From Methanoregula sp. (GTDB lineage Archaea; Halobacteriota; Methanomicrobia; Methanomicrobiales; Methanospirillaceae): a DNA stretch of 5,082 bases. The notes under the pieces were generated by a model. That model worked only from the letters and a program-made list of their open reading frames with translations, made no database searches and was not told where the DNA came from. The translations under genes and the position numbers were made by a program. The stretch's first letter is position 1. Each line of letters begins with the position of its first letter. Location: positions 1 to 5,082 of the forward strand of contig JAPKXT010000089.1 of NCBI GenBank assembly GCA_026394695.1, read 5' to 3'. Shown here piece after piece: positions 4,348 through 5,082 of this stretch.

Positions 4348-5082
4348 TTATCGCCCTCCCGGATGCGTCGTCAGGAACGCGGCTTTACCGGTCGGCTCGT
4401 CCCGGAGATCTTTTCCGGTATAGAAGATAAAGACATCATCCATGGAAGGTTTTTTTAAGTTGATAGTCAAGCTGTCGATTCCTGCATTCCGCAACGTGTC
4501 TATAACAATGGGCAATACCTTAGTCCCGTCCTCGTTTACCATCAGCACAAATCCCTTTGTCTTGGTCTTCACATCTCGGACACTGGGGAGATCTTTTAAG
4601 AGCCGTATCGCGGCTTCGTTGTTATTTGTCTCCAGGTAAATGAGATCCCGTCCGAGCGTGTTCTTGAGTTCCCACGATGTGCCGGAGATGACAATTTTCC
4701 CCTGGTCGATGATGCTGATACGGTCGGAAAGCTGGTCTGCTTCATCCATGTAATGGGTGGTGAGAAAGATGGTTGTGCCCTCATCATTCACGCCTTTGAT
4801 ATATTCCCACATCCGCATCCTTGTCTGCGGGTCAAGTCCGATGGTGGGTTCATCCAAAAAGAGTACCTTCGGGCGGGTCATCAGTCCGCGGGCGATCTCG
4901 AGCCTGCGTTTCATGCCCCCGCTCAGGTTTTTTGTACGTTCATCCTGTTTCGATGTGAGCTGGACGAGCACGAGGAGTTCATCGATCCGTTTTTTGCGTT
5001 CTTCACGCGGCATATTGTAAAGCCTGCCGTGGAACTCGAGGATCTCCCGGACCGTCATGTCGCGGTCGAGCGTGACATCCTG
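4348..5082 (-). CDS. ABC transporter ATP-binding protein (DrrA-like), 5' end cut off by the window
   Basis: The frame stays open to the window edge, where the first visible codon is the Q of QDVTLDRDMTVRE, i.e. the Q-loop. The ATG at 5058 is therefore internal and not the start. About 244 residues are visible; the Walker A part (perhaps 70-90 residues) lies beyond the window. Counting from that Q, the signature LSGGM is at about 53-57, Walker B VLFLDE at 73-78 with the catalytic Glu as its last residue, the D-loop GLDP at about 82-85, and the switch histidine in TTHYMDEAD at about 110. The C-terminal 100 residues, ending with PSMDDVFIFYTGKDLRDE, match the extra domain of the daunorubicin-resistance (DrrA) subfamily. 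It would hydrolyse ATP to drive the permease encoded next to it. All catalytic residues that can be seen are intact. Confidence 0.93.
   Translation of the reverse strand, partial: QDVTLDRDMTVREILEFHGRLYNMPREERKKRIDELLVLVQLTSKQDERTKNLSGGMKRRLEIARGLMTRPKVLFLDEPTIGLDPQTRMRMWEYIKGVNDEGTTIFLTTHYMDEADQLSDRISIIDQGKIVISGTSWELKNTLGRDLIYLETNNNEAAIRLLKDLPSVRDVKTKTKGFVLMVNEDGTKVLPIVIDTLRNAGIDSLTINLKKPSMDDVFIFYTGKDLRDEPTGKAAFLTTHPGGR
4354..4360 (-). promoter_or_regulatory. Shine-Dalgarno site of the permease inside the ATPase 3' end
   Basis: Minus-strand GGGAGGG overlaps the last codons (PGGR and stop) of the ATPase gene and lies 7 nt from the permease ATG, and the two genes are separated by a single base. 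This arrangement fits translational coupling, keeping the two exporter subunits in ratio. Confidence 0.7.

Noticed and set aside
3751..4430. Long plus-strand open frames (190 and 135 codons) over the permease gene
   Set aside because: They are antisense shadows of the ABC-2 permease and ATPase genes. The minus-strand frames show clear family motifs, and the shadow proteins are Met/Pro/Arg-rich with no motifs.
5023..5058. ATG at 5058 as the true start of the ABC ATPase
   Set aside because: The frame continues to the window edge with QDVTLDRD, a Q-loop sequence, so the nucleotide-binding domain must begin further upstream.

Overview
The window looks like a piece of a methanogenic archaeal chromosome, most likely from the order Methanomicrobiales (Methanoregula-like). 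This is inferred from: a histidine-kinase tail of the style common in that group, TTG/ATG starts with GGAG-type Shine-Dalgarno sites, TATA-like boxes about 25 nt ahead of genes, oligo-T tracts directly behind small genes, and moderately GC-rich coding sequence beside AT-rich spacers. No marker gene fixes the genus.

Layout. (1) 1-193, plus strand: the last 63 codons of a sensor histidine kinase. (2) 194-929: about 735 bases without any conventional gene. Its first part (194-660) is packed with inverted repeats: a three-way-junction-like structure ending in T6 (299-370), a pair of diverged inverted arms (393-434 / 539-579) enclosing a nested hairpin, and a further long hairpin (619-652). Its second part (about 660-929) is AT-rich and holds, on the minus strand, a 23-codon ORF with a good Shine-Dalgarno site and a T7 tract after its stop. 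(3) 930-1148, minus: a 72-aa two-helix membrane protein, apparently a leaderless monocistron closed by a T8 tract. (4) 1293-2387, minus: a 364-aa GT-B (MurG-like) glycosyltransferase. (5) 2559-3416, plus: a UbiA-superfamily membrane prenyltransferase, transcribed divergently from the glycosyltransferase across a 171-nt spacer. (6) 3510-5082, minus: an ABC exporter operon of the DrrAB/ABC-2 type. The ATPase is cut by the window edge and the permease starts one base after the ATPase stop.

How they may work together. The glycosyltransferase and prenyltransferase share an intergenic control region and both would act at the membrane. A role in isoprenoid-lipid or polyprenyl-linked glycan synthesis is a reasonable guess but is not shown by the sequence. 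The DrrAB-like exporter converges on the prenyltransferase gene, so it is a separate transcription unit; its substrate cannot be read from the sequence. The most unusual part of the window is the structured, gene-free segment 194-770, which resembles a dispersed repeat or MITE-like insertion, or one or more structured RNAs, next to a very small gene or transposase remnant.
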